Shown: one piece after another, positions 1-7,475 of the stretch | Layout of the letters: every line of letters starts with the position of its first letter | Numbering within the stretch: position 1 is the stretch's first letter | NCBI RefSeq assembly: GCF_024343615.1 | Contig: NZ_RJUB01000039.1 | Location: 54,188-118,187 of the forward strand | Length of the DNA: 64,000 nucleotides | Direction: 5' to 3' | Origin: Ferruginibacter sp. HRS2-29 | Lineage (GTDB): Bacteria; Bacteroidota; Bacteroidia; Chitinophagales; Chitinophagaceae | Program-made: the position numbers and the translations under genes | Notes under the pieces: generated by a model | Seen by the model: the letters and a program-made list of their open reading frames with translations, nothing else | What the model was told of the DNA's origin: nothing | Databases searched by the model: none

Positions 1-49
1 ATTAAATGCCTCCCGCTTCGATCCTAAACCCTAAACTTTAATCTATCAT

Positions 50-1279
50 CTAGTTCTTAATGACTTTAAATATTTTCTTCTCCGCCCTTTCGCCGATCTG
101 AAGTACATACAACCCCGCGGGTAATTGTCCCAGCAACATTTTTTCTGAGGAGGATTGAAGGGTTTGTTGCCTTACCAATTGGCCTGTGGCGGTGAATAAA
201 AGCGCTGTTTTACCAGTAAGGGCTGTTGCCGACTTACACTGTATATTGAGCACATTATCAACAGGATTGGGGAAGAGGGAAATAGGGTCCGCGGGTATTT
301 CGGCCGGTTTGGCTACGGTATCTATCGGCAGCGGGCCACCTTGAGCATACGAGCTGTCGCAGGCGAATCCATTCAGGAACGAATTTCTCGGGCCGTTGAT
401 AGCAAACTGCCCACGCATTTTCTTTTTTTGTCCGTGGGTGAATAATTTCATGCAGGCATCGTCGGTGAGGTCCATGAAATTCATGAAAAGATCGCCATTG
501 GAGTTGGGCGAGCAGGAACTTACAGAGGGAAAAACCGGGCAATTGTAGTTGTAGGTTTCCTGTTTGGGTGTATCCCCAATGCCGTCATCACCGCAGTCTT
601 CGTCGCCCCAGATATGTTTTATACCGAGCCAGTGGGCAATTTCGTGTGTAGCGGTGCGTCCCTTGTTGAAAGGAGCATTGAGGTTACCGATAGTTCCGAA
701 AGATGTGGTGGTGATCACTACCCCATCCACGTTGGCGGCCACACCCGGCGGCGTAGCATAACCCAGCGTACGGCCAAAGATCCGGCACACCCAGATGTTC
801 AGGTATTTTTTCCTGTCCCAGGCATCATCACCACCGGAGGCGGAAAATTTCATCTTGTCATCAGCGAGAAAATAAGTTCTAGAAGTATTTTTATGAATGA
901 TGCCCGTGGTGCCCCGCATATTGGGATCCACTTTGGCCAGGCAAAAATTGATACGCGTATCTGCCGCCAAACCTTTGAAAACGTCGGGAATGCTGGCTGC
1001 ATCGAGGTTTTTCAACCTGTAATCATTGTTGAGTGCTGTGATCTGTGAGATCACCTGGGCGTCGGAAATATTCTGGTCGGCCGTGTTGTACAATATATGC
1101 ACCACTACCGGTATGATGATATTTTCGTTAGTGGCAGTATCCCGGAGAATGCCTTCTGTACTTTCGCCTCCACGCTGGAGCGGCATATGCCGTGCATATT
1201 CATCCGTACCACAAACACGCTGCGCCTGAGCTCCCCATTGGCAGAGTAACAGCAATAAGATACTTACAATAGATTTCAT
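50..1279 (-). CDS. Secreted M43-family zinc metalloprotease with type IX sorting domain
   Basis: A 409-residue exported protease. Residues 1-19 form a signal peptide ending AQA-Q. The zinc site HEIAHWLGIKH lies at about residues 212-222 (H212, E213, H216, H222), the extended HExxHxxGxxH signature of metzincins, with a Met-turn (NFMDL) near 267-271; this fits the pappalysin/cytophagalysin family M43. Residues ~331-409 (beginning ISLFPNPVDN and ending KVIKN) look like a C-terminal sorting domain of the Bacteroidota type IX secretion system, so the enzyme is probably released or anchored at the cell surface. Substrate is unknown. It stands alone, with no partner gene on the visible side. Confidence 0.9.
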   Translation of the reverse strand: MKSIVSILLLLLCQWGAQAQRVCGTDEYARHMPLQRGGESTEGILRDTATNENIIIPVVVHILYNTADQNISDAQVISQITALNNDYRLKNLDAASIPDVFKGLAADTRINFCLAKVDPNMRGTTGIIHKNTSRTYFLADDKMKFSASGGDDAWDRKKYLNIWVCRIFGRTLGYATPPGVAANVDGVVITTTSFGTIGNLNAPFNKGRTATHEIAHWLGIKHIWGDEDCGDDGIGDTPKQETYNYNCPVFPSVSSCSPNSNGDLFMNFMDLTDDACMKLFTHGQKKKMRGQFAINGPRNSFLNGFACDSSYAQGGPLPIDTVAKPAEIPADPISLFPNPVDNVLNIQCKSATALTGKTALLFTATGQLVRQQTLQSSSEKMLLGQLPAGLYVLQIGERAEKKIFKVIKN

Positions 1280-1488
1280 TTCTGTAGAATAAAAAGTAAA
1301 CAGGAATGATCTTATCAGCAGATACTTGGAAAAAATGTGAAATAATCAGTGGGAAAACATAGAATTATCAGTTCAGCAGGGGAACTGTTGGAAGGTTCAA
1401 ATCTTATTTGCCAGTTTTGGGGAAATGGAAATACAGATTCAGAGGTGGTCAAAAATAGCAATGTTTTTGGAAAAAACAAATATTATTT

Positions 1489-1640
1489 AGTCAATGGCCA
1501 ATAGTCAATAGTCAAATGTTTGAAGTTCATATAGTTCTGCTATATTTTTTAAACCGGTATTTACGTTAACTCTGACAATAAGAAATCTTAAAAAAAAGAA
1601 TAAAATTCAAAGGTTTGACTATTGACTATTCACTATTCAC
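1489..1640. repeat. Inverted pair of TATTGAC heptamer arrays
   Basis: A left array (1489-1516, built from AGTCAAT units) and a right array (1614-1640, built from TTGACTA/TTCACTA units) are reverse complements of each other across about 97 bp of AT-rich sequence. The spacer shows no gene. The right array ends about 32 bp before the start codon of the next gene. Related arrays of the same heptamer occur near 12474, 18191, 36080 and 50500. Confidence 0.75.
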
Positions 1641-1672
1641 TAATTTGCACCACATTATTCAAAAAAATACTG

Positions 1673-2494
1673 ATGAAATTTATAGCGCCTGTAACTGCCC
1701 TTGTTCTCTTATTTTCAGCTTGTAACAACGGATCCGACAAGCCGGTAACCGATCCGGATATTGCTGTAGCGCCAGTAGCCGCCCCTGCAAATATCCCTTA
1801 CACGATCATCGCACAATATCCGCACGACCGCGGCGCTTATACGCAGGGATTAGAACTGCACAATGGTAAAATGTACGAGGGAACAGGCGATTGGGCCAAA
1901 TCGGCTTTACGCATCACCAACCATAAAACGGGTGCTGTGGAGATCAACCACCCGATCGGAAGCGATAAGATCTTCGGCGAAGGCATCACCATTTTCAAAG
2001 ATAAAATTTACCAGCTGACCTGGCAAAGCAATATCGTGTATGTGTACGATATCAAGGACATCACCAAACCGATCAAAACGTTTGAATGGCCTTACGAGGG
2101 TTGGGGCATCACCCATAATGCGACCGATCTCATCATCAGCACGGGCGTTAACCCAAATCTTTACTTCGTAAATCCTGATAATTTCCAGGTGAAAAATATT
2201 TTGCCGATAACGGATAATAAAGGACCCGTTTTGAACCTCAATGAACTGGAATTTATCAATGGCTTTGTGTATGCTAATATCTGGGAAACCAATAACATTG
2301 TGAAGATCGATCCTGAAACCGGCAAAGTGGTAGGCAATATGGATTTCACCGGTGTGATCAAACAATATGCCCCCGATTATACTCCCATCGACGGTGATGA
2401 AGTGCTGAATGGCATTGCTTATGACAGCGCTTCAAAGACGATGTTTGTAACGGGAAAAAGGTGGCCGAAGATGTTTGAGTTAAAGCTGAATTAA
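1673..2494 (+). CDS. Glutaminyl-peptide cyclotransferase (glutamine cyclotransferase), lipoprotein
   Basis: A protein of 273 residues from the ATG at 1673; an in-frame upstream ATG at 1622 lies inside the heptamer array and would precede the signal peptide, so the internal start is preferred. The N-terminus MKFIAPVTALVLLFSAC is a lipoprotein signal with lipobox cysteine. The body (IAQYPHDRGAYTQGLELHNG, later GWGITHNATDLIISTG and LNELEFINGFVYANIW) matches the plant-type/bacterial glutamine cyclotransferase family, a five-bladed propeller that converts N-terminal Gln to pyroglutamate. It would act on exported proteins in the periplasm or at the outer membrane. Single-gene unit followed by a cloverleaf-like repeat. 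Confidence 0.88.
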   Translation: MKFIAPVTALVLLFSACNNGSDKPVTDPDIAVAPVAAPANIPYTIIAQYPHDRGAYTQGLELHNGKMYEGTGDWAKSALRITNHKTGAVEINHPIGSDKIFGEGITIFKDKIYQLTWQSNIVYVYDIKDITKPIKTFEWPYEGWGITHNATDLIISTGVNPNLYFVNPDNFQVKNILPITDNKGPVLNLNELEFINGFVYANIWETNNIVKIDPETGKVVGNMDFTGVIKQYAPDYTPIDGDEVLNGIAYDSASKTMFVTGKRWPKMFELKLN

Positions 2495-2504
2495 GAAGGA
2501 TCAA

Positions 2505-2708
2505 AGCGAAGAGAAAATCGCAGATTTCAAAGGGATAAAAGGATTACACAGATTATTTTGCTGCCGCAAAATGGAAATGCAGTTTATAAGGCGTTGAACT
2601 TTTAATAATCATTCAATTTCTTATAAACTGCATTTTCGTTTTTACGAAGTAAAAACAATCTGTGCAATCCCCTTCATCCCTTTGAAATCTGCGATCCTTT
2701 TTCCGCTT
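2505..2708. repeat. Cloverleaf-like inverted repeat, copy 1
   Basis: About 204 bp that fold on themselves. The outer arms pair (AATCGCAGATTTCAAAG near 2516 with CTTTGAAATCTGCGAT near 2679). Each arm contains its own small hairpin: ATTTTGC-TGCC-GCAAAAT on the left and GTTTTTAC-GAA-GTAAAAAC on the right. The centre is a third stem, AATGCAGTTTATAAG / CTTATAAACTGCATT. It lies between two convergent genes and is followed by an ATTCTTA array at about 2723-2741 that runs into the next gene's 3' end. Copies 2 and 3 are at 11687 and 17340. No coding potential. Confidence 0.85.
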
Positions 2709-2726
2709 CTATCTCCTCACACATTC

Positions 2727-3623
2727 TTAATTCTTAATTTTCCTTATTACGTAGATCACCGAGCTGCATTTCCCTACATTGAACAATGCTTTCAGGTTTG
2801 AAATAGCCCCTACAAAAAATGCCCTTACGATATTTGATTTGCCGGTACGGTATTGCTCGCTGAGCATGCTTACATAATAACTGTCAAACCACATCGGCTT
2901 CATCCTTACTACCTCCAGCCCATTGTGGTCCATCAGTATCTGCATGCTTTTGGGAGAAAAATGATAGAGGTGGCGCGGCACATCGTAGGCCGCCCAGAAC
3001 TCCTTATATACATCTGCATCATAGGAAGTGTAGTTGGGTACGGCGATGAACAATACGCCATCCGGCGATAATAATTCCCTGAAACGGATCACATATTCCT
3101 GCAGCTGATGTATATGTTCGAGCACATGCCACAGCGTGATGGCATCATATTTTTTTTCGGGTAATGTAAAAAGATCATTCGGTTGCTGAGGCTCTATGTT
3201 GAATAATTGTTTCGCGTTCTTTCTTGCGGTATCATCCGGTTCGAGGCCGGTGATGCTCCACCCTGCCCCCCGCATTTCGTTGAGAAAAGCACCCGTTCCG
3301 CATCCTACATCCAATATCTCCCCGCTGAATCTTTTTGTGTGCGATTGCACGAGTTTTCTTTTGGAAACCAATGTGATCCTGCGGATGCGGTGATACAACC
3401 TGTTGACCAGCCCTTTTTGTGTATTGCTATGCGACACATAATTATCCGACGCATAATACGCACCTATCCTTTCCTGCGAAGGGATATCCTGCGTGAACAT
3501 GGCGGTGCAATTGGCACAAAGGCTGATGGAAAACCGTTCGGAAGAAACCGTATAATCTTTCGCTGAAAAAGAAGGCACAACAGGCCCGCTTTCGCAGACA
3601 GGGCAAGAAGCGTGGTGAATCAT
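2727..3623 (-). CDS. Class I SAM-dependent methyltransferase with N-terminal zinc ribbon
   Basis: 298 residues. The first ~40 residues carry two CxxC pairs (C7/C10 and C36/C39), a zinc-ribbon-like module. The Rossmann methyltransferase core follows, with motif I GEILDVGCGTGAF near residues 100-112 and a later DAITLWHVLEHI segment typical of the Methyltransf_23 group used in sugar, lipid or quinone methylation. The substrate cannot be read from sequence. The last residues (RKIKN and the stop) are encoded by the ATTCTTA heptamer array that borders the gene. Monocistronic by context. Confidence 0.85.
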   Translation of the reverse strand: MIHHASCPVCESGPVVPSFSAKDYTVSSERFSISLCANCTAMFTQDIPSQERIGAYYASDNYVSHSNTQKGLVNRLYHRIRRITLVSKRKLVQSHTKRFSGEILDVGCGTGAFLNEMRGAGWSITGLEPDDTARKNAKQLFNIEPQQPNDLFTLPEKKYDAITLWHVLEHIHQLQEYVIRFRELLSPDGVLFIAVPNYTSYDADVYKEFWAAYDVPRHLYHFSPKSMQILMDHNGLEVVRMKPMWFDSYYVSMLSEQYRTGKSNIVRAFFVGAISNLKALFNVGKCSSVIYVIRKIKN

Positions 3624-3702
3624 TCAGTAGAAATTTGGCTGCAAAGAAAAGCCATTTTTTTTGAATAGCCGGAAGGAATCGGACTTGGGAATTATTTTCC
3701 AA

Positions 3703-4122
3703 TTAAATTTTAAAATTTACTGTCGGCAAGAGAACATTTGATATTCCGGCTTTTAGGCAAATGTTGTGCAAATGCTCTCTTATAAATGGATAAATTATTG
3801 CAGGAGCATTAATTCTCTTAAACACTTCTTCTGGTAGTGGGGGTTCACCTAACTTTTCAAAAATACCAATCATTTTTATTTTTGAATTGCAGACATTCAT
3901 TTCACCTTGCTTGCCTATGAAATCTAATTGCAAAGTAACACCAAACTTTTCCGCATCGGTGCTTTCAAGTGCTTCGGAATCAATATTCAGTTCATTGGTT
4001 ATTTCGCCATTTGCTGCACTGAAATTTACTTCCCTGGTAAATGATGATTCTATCAAATAGATGTTTTCAACTTTGTAACTACCAGTTTTTACATGTTCGA
4101 CTTCGGGTATATTTTCGGGCAT
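3703..4122 (-). CDS. SecB-like export/antitoxin chaperone
   Basis: 139 residues. The pattern aligns with SecB along its length: YKVENIYLIESSFTREV at the start matches the SecB first strand, GEMNVCNSKIKMIGIFEK the central strands, and IIYPFIREHLHNICLKAG followed by LLPTVNF the conserved C-terminal helix and PVNF-type ending. SecB proteins keep clients unfolded for export; in many bacteria solitary SecB paralogues instead guard an antitoxin in toxin-antitoxin-chaperone systems. Third gene of a tight AT-rich cassette (12 nt from the upstream gene), so a cassette-specific chaperone role is likelier than general export. That role is inference. Confidence 0.8.
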   Translation of the reverse strand: MPENIPEVEHVKTGSYKVENIYLIESSFTREVNFSAANGEITNELNIDSEALESTDAEKFGVTLQLDFIGKQGEMNVCNSKIKMIGIFEKLGEPPLPEEVFKRINAPAIIYPFIREHLHNICLKAGISNVLLPTVNFKI

Positions 4123-4134
4123 GAAATATATTGT

Positions 4135-4599
4135 TTAAGCGGCTATGGAATAACTTGTACATTCATTTTCTTCAATTTCTACCTGATCTGTTTTTTTAGA
4201 TTTTTTTAAACTGGCAAATGTGTCAAATACTACCAATTGTGGTATTTGGGTTGGAAAACTATATTCAAGTTCATTTTTCGCCAATTCTTGGTAAAGCTCA
4301 GTAAGCACATTTTCTTCAGTGCATGCTTTAGGATTAAATTCGAAAATGACGTGTTTTAAAGACAAACTAGAATCTGAAGAAATAAATGCTATTTCTTCAT
4401 TCTTAAATTTCTCCATAAAGTTTATGGATAAAGGTACCCATGCCTTATCAAGATCCTGGTTTGAACTATATTCAATTAAAGGAAGGAGTTCGACGATATG
4501 TGTATCAATAACATTATTATATCCATATTTTATATGAACATTAGGAAAACTAGTTGCCAATGTATTAAGTTCGTTCTTTAAAAATTCAACTGGAGTCAT
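4135..4599 (-). CDS. Conserved-type hypothetical protein between HEPN and SecB-like genes
   Basis: 154 residues, start ATG at 4599, only 5 nt after the upstream HEPN stop. No family recognised with confidence. The N-terminal half (FLKNELNTLATSFPNVHIKYGYNN, then THIVELLPLIEY) looks like a small alpha/beta protein; the C-terminus is acidic and Ser/Lys-rich (SLKKSKKTDQVEIEENE) and probably flexible. A floppy tail beside a SecB-like gene would fit a chaperone-addiction sequence of an antitoxin, but nothing in the sequence proves this. Composition is more AT-rich than the flanking core genes. Confidence 0.6.
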   Translation of the reverse strand: MTPVEFLKNELNTLATSFPNVHIKYGYNNVIDTHIVELLPLIEYSSNQDLDKAWVPLSINFMEKFKNEEIAFISSDSSLSLKHVIFEFNPKACTEENVLTELYQELAKNELEYSFPTQIPQLVVFDTFASLKKSKKTDQVEIEENECTSYSIAA

Positions 4600-4604
4600 T
4601 GTAA

Positions 4605-5006
4605 TTATTTGAAATTCTTTACTAAAAGATTTATTATATTCTCTGCTTCTGAAATGGCTTTATACCCTTCTTCTTGACTAATTACACTTTGATAATAATC
4701 TGCGTTAACACGGCGCTCTTTCAATGCTGGAACATGCCCTTGAAACCACTTGTAATCAATCATATCTTTCTTCGCTAATTCATAACTAATCAATTTTGAT
4801 GCCCAAGTGTGTGTGCCGTTTTTACCATTTTGAACCTCATTATAAAATTCTGTTGGATCTTTCTTGATTTTTGTGAAGAGTATATGTAATATAAATTGAA
4901 AACAGGCATAGTAAGAGCGATTAACTGTCGAAGAATAATAAGTTTCTTTTACTAAAGATTTTGCAGAAAGTAAACTTTGTCTAGACTTTTCCAATAATTC
5001 AGACAT
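4605..5006 (-). CDS. HEPN-domain protein
   Basis: 133 residues from the ATG at 5006; a longer reading begins with TTG at 5033 and adds nine unlikely residues. The pattern LLSAKSLVKETYYSSTVNRSYYACFQ, then KERRVNADYYQ, is characteristic of the all-helical HEPN fold (R..YYA.F near residues 28-33). No Rx4-6H ribonuclease motif is present anywhere, so this may be a non-catalytic HEPN or one with a different site. First gene of a three-gene unit with an unknown protein and a SecB-like chaperone. AT-rich compared with surroundings, suggesting acquisition as a cassette. Upstream 5034-5154 is AT-rich and shows no gene. Confidence 0.75.
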   Translation of the reverse strand: MSELLEKSRQSLLSAKSLVKETYYSSTVNRSYYACFQFILHILFTKIKKDPTEFYNEVQNGKNGTHTWASKLISYELAKKDMIDYKWFQGHVPALKERRVNADYYQSVISQEEGYKAISEAENIINLLVKNFK

Positions 5007-5154
5007 ATAATTAGGGTTACGAATATGGCACAATATTACAATTTTTATCTAAAACCCCTCTTTTTATTAATTTAGTGTTACATAATTCTCTTTATCAAGA
5101 CTAAATATTTTTCATTTATCGATTATTACATTTTCAGTAAATTTTCACTTAACC

Positions 5155-5775
5155 TCAGTTAAAATTAATTTGCGAAATGACTTTCTGCCCGTTACCGCCG
5201 GAACCATTTGCTCCCGATCCCTGGTAATGAAAGAAAATGGCGGCTGCCGCTAATACAGTGAGTACGATCGCCCAGATCCACCAGCGGTCGGCCGGAGCGC
5301 CCTGTTCATCACTGTAGAATTCTGTCATGACCGTATTAGTGGTTTCGGTGTCGCCCACCAGCATCGAATGCGGATCATTGGGGCGGATCACTTTTTCGGC
5401 GTTCACCGGTAGCGAATAAACCGGAGGCATTTCCTCCGCGGAAAATAAAATATTGCCATCCTGCGAAACGGAAAAACGGCCGGCCGATGGAAGAACGATC
5501 TCTTCGTGTGCGCCCATGAATTTGAGGTTGCGGCAATATTGTTTCAAAGAAGCCTGCGCTTCTTCCTCGCTGGTGCCTTTTTCTACCGCTATGTAACGGA
5601 TCAATCCCGCTGCGGAAAAATCCTGGCGAAACAAGCCTATAAACGGTTTGGGAGCCGTGATCGTCCGTTCGCCGGGCTGTACATGGGCCGGATGCTCCTT
5701 TACAATAAGTGACCCGATGCCGGGCAACGGGCAATGTTTGTGCTGAAATAAATATGTAGCTAAAATATCCTGCAT
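5155..5775 (-). CDS. HU-CCDC81-type domain protein with C-terminal membrane anchor
   Basis: 206 residues from the ATG at 5775; the two-codon longer form begins with TTG. The N-terminal ~150 residues (MQDILATYLFQHKHCPLPGIGSL, then KPFIGLFRQDFSAAGLIRYIA) fit the bacterial HU-CCDC81 domains found in Bacteroidota, HU-fold modules not shown to bind DNA. A single membrane helix, WWIWAIVLTVLAAAAIFF, lies near the C-terminus with a short Gly/Asn tail outside. No SPOR domain is visible, unlike many relatives. It follows the barrel gene by 6 nt and is the last gene of the TPR operon; a cell-envelope organising role is inference. Confidence 0.75.
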   Translation of the reverse strand: MQDILATYLFQHKHCPLPGIGSLIVKEHPAHVQPGERTITAPKPFIGLFRQDFSAAGLIRYIAVEKGTSEEEAQASLKQYCRNLKFMGAHEEIVLPSAGRFSVSQDGNILFSAEEMPPVYSLPVNAEKVIRPNDPHSMLVGDTETTNTVMTEFYSDEQGAPADRWWIWAIVLTVLAAAAIFFHYQGSGANGSGGNGQKVISQINFN

Positions 5776-5781
5776 GTGCAA

Positions 5782-7431
5782 TTAAAATTTGATCAGTATC
5801 CCCCCGACCAAATTTAAGCCGTAAACCTGGTAATTATGCCAACGTTCATATTTATCATTAAAAATATTATTGGCATCCAGCCAAAGGCTGAATTGTTTGT
5901 TGATACGGTATTCAGCCCCGATGCTCAGGTCGGTCCCACCATCGGTGGTCTTAAAGGTATTTCCCTTCTGAATGTATTTGCTGCCGCCAAAAAGATACAG
6001 ATCGGCCTTGAACATGAACCGCTGAAATGCCCACCAGCGCACGGAGCTGGTAAATTCCATCGGGATGGTTCCCCAGGCTTTATCATTGTCTTTCAGGTTG
6101 GTATAGCCATTGAGCGTAAGCCCTGCGGTAAACGTAAACTTATCCTGGTTGATATAACTGATGTCGCCATGTATCCTGAAATTCTTCGCTTTGGATTCGT
6201 TGACAACAGTGAATTTATTGTCATTATCCACGCCTGAAGTATCGTTGATCAGCAGCGCCAGGTTGGTATACTGCACCAGCCCCGCTTTTGCACTGAAGTT
6301 GAAATGTTTGCCCAGCGTGGCTTTAATACCTCCGTAGTATTCCATTTCCTTGGTATTGTTCTGAAACAAAGCCGGGGTCAGGTACGGATTCACTTCCACC
6401 AGGTTCTTTAAGGTGTTTTTTGTATAACGCCCTATCCATCCGCCCTGCAGGGCAAAATTCTTCTCCGGCAATTGTGCCTCGGCATGGATATTCGGCAATA
6501 AAGTAAAATCGCCATTATTCCAGGTAGGTGTTACGCCACCATTGATCTTTACCAACGGCGATGTGTAAATGATTGATGGTGCTATAGATACTACGTTGTT
6601 GTTGAATTTTATATTGTTGGGAATATAACCGATGGTAGAAAATTTCGTAAGGTCTGCAGCCACTTCCACTTTTGCACGGAAGGATTCACCGAGTGTTTTT
6701 TCAACCGGTACATTCAGCCTGATCGTGGTTTCGGATGCTTTATCCTTGCTGGTAAAATAGCTGATATCAACATTGGGATTGTAACTGAAGCCCATATCGT
6801 TCGGCTTGGTATTACGGAAGCCGCCGGCGATATTGATCTCTTCGTATTGGTTGCGGATATCGTCTTTTTCTATATTCGGGTACTTGTTATGATCGTATCC
6901 GTACAGGTAATATTTATCCTGGCGCACCGCTGCCGAACCATACACTTCATTTTTTTCTCCAAAATAACTGCCCGCCCCTTTTATGTTGATCCTGGAATAA
7001 TCCTGGAATTTGATATCGTTCCCTTTTGAGCCGATGTAACTTCCGGTGATGTTGACAAGGCTGGTTCTGCCATCGCCAAAACTAAAACCAGCTTTCACAT
7101 ATGGTGTGGTATAACTACCAAAACCGGCTTTTACATAATGCCTGTTGCCGAGGTAAAGGTTGCTGTCCTGCGCCAGCGCCAATGGCCTCAGCGAAATGGG
7201 CTGATAAGCATAAAACAGGTTTTGCGACGGTACATTGTAATTGAACACTGGCCTGCTGGTATCTGCGCTCAGCTGCGATCCGGAGAAATTTATTTTCACC
7301 GCATTGCGCAGCACAGGCTTGTACGCCGAAGTGATATCGATGCCCCCTGCTACCTTTACGCTATCGCGTTGTGCCATGCCCTGCAGCGAACAAATGCTGA
7401 ACACTATGAAAGCGGAAATACGGCTGTACAT
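5782..7431 (-). CDS. Outer-membrane beta-barrel (TonB-receptor-like, plugless) protein
   Basis: 549 residues from the ATG at 7431, which opens a clean signal peptide (MYSRISAFIVFSICSLQGMAQ); the 13 codons before it are not signal-like. After GGIDITSAYKPVLRNAVKI the chain consists of alternating amphipathic strands with many aromatic girdle residues and ends in GLNLVGGILIKF, a typical C-terminal barrel strand. It resembles the C-terminal barrel of TonB-dependent receptors (QFSLWLDANNIFNDKYERW is a receptor-type segment), but a plug domain is not evident. Middle gene of the TPR / barrel / HU-CCDC81 operon, 44 nt after the TPR gene. Confidence 0.82.
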   Translation of the reverse strand: MYSRISAFIVFSICSLQGMAQRDSVKVAGGIDITSAYKPVLRNAVKINFSGSQLSADTSRPVFNYNVPSQNLFYAYQPISLRPLALAQDSNLYLGNRHYVKAGFGSYTTPYVKAGFSFGDGRTSLVNITGSYIGSKGNDIKFQDYSRINIKGAGSYFGEKNEVYGSAAVRQDKYYLYGYDHNKYPNIEKDDIRNQYEEINIAGGFRNTKPNDMGFSYNPNVDISYFTSKDKASETTIRLNVPVEKTLGESFRAKVEVAADLTKFSTIGYIPNNIKFNNNVVSIAPSIIYTSPLVKINGGVTPTWNNGDFTLLPNIHAEAQLPEKNFALQGGWIGRYTKNTLKNLVEVNPYLTPALFQNNTKEMEYYGGIKATLGKHFNFSAKAGLVQYTNLALLINDTSGVDNDNKFTVVNESKAKNFRIHGDISYINQDKFTFTAGLTLNGYTNLKDNDKAWGTIPMEFTSSVRWWAFQRFMFKADLYLFGGSKYIQKGNTFKTTDGGTDLSIGAEYRINKQFSLWLDANNIFNDKYERWHNYQVYGLNLVGGILIKF

Positions 7432-7475
7432 GTTTAGTTTATTGATATGAATGGGTTGTAGATATTGCATGTTGC

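Noticed and set aside
25..38. CCTAAACCCTAAAC, plant-telomere-like heptamer at the window start
   Set aside because: Only two units; fits the general heptamer habit of this genome and is far too short to mean anything telomeric.
614..1048. Antisense ORF of 144 codons inside the metalloprotease gene
   Set aside because: Fully antisense to a gene with strong family motifs; the product has no sensible composition.
1613..1672. Upstream start for the glutamine cyclotransferase at 1622
   Set aside because: The extra 17 residues come from the TATTGAC array and would sit ahead of the lipoprotein signal.
5034..5154. Possible tRNA or small RNA in the gap upstream of the HEPN cassette
   Set aside because: AT-rich with no cloverleaf, CCA end or strong stem.
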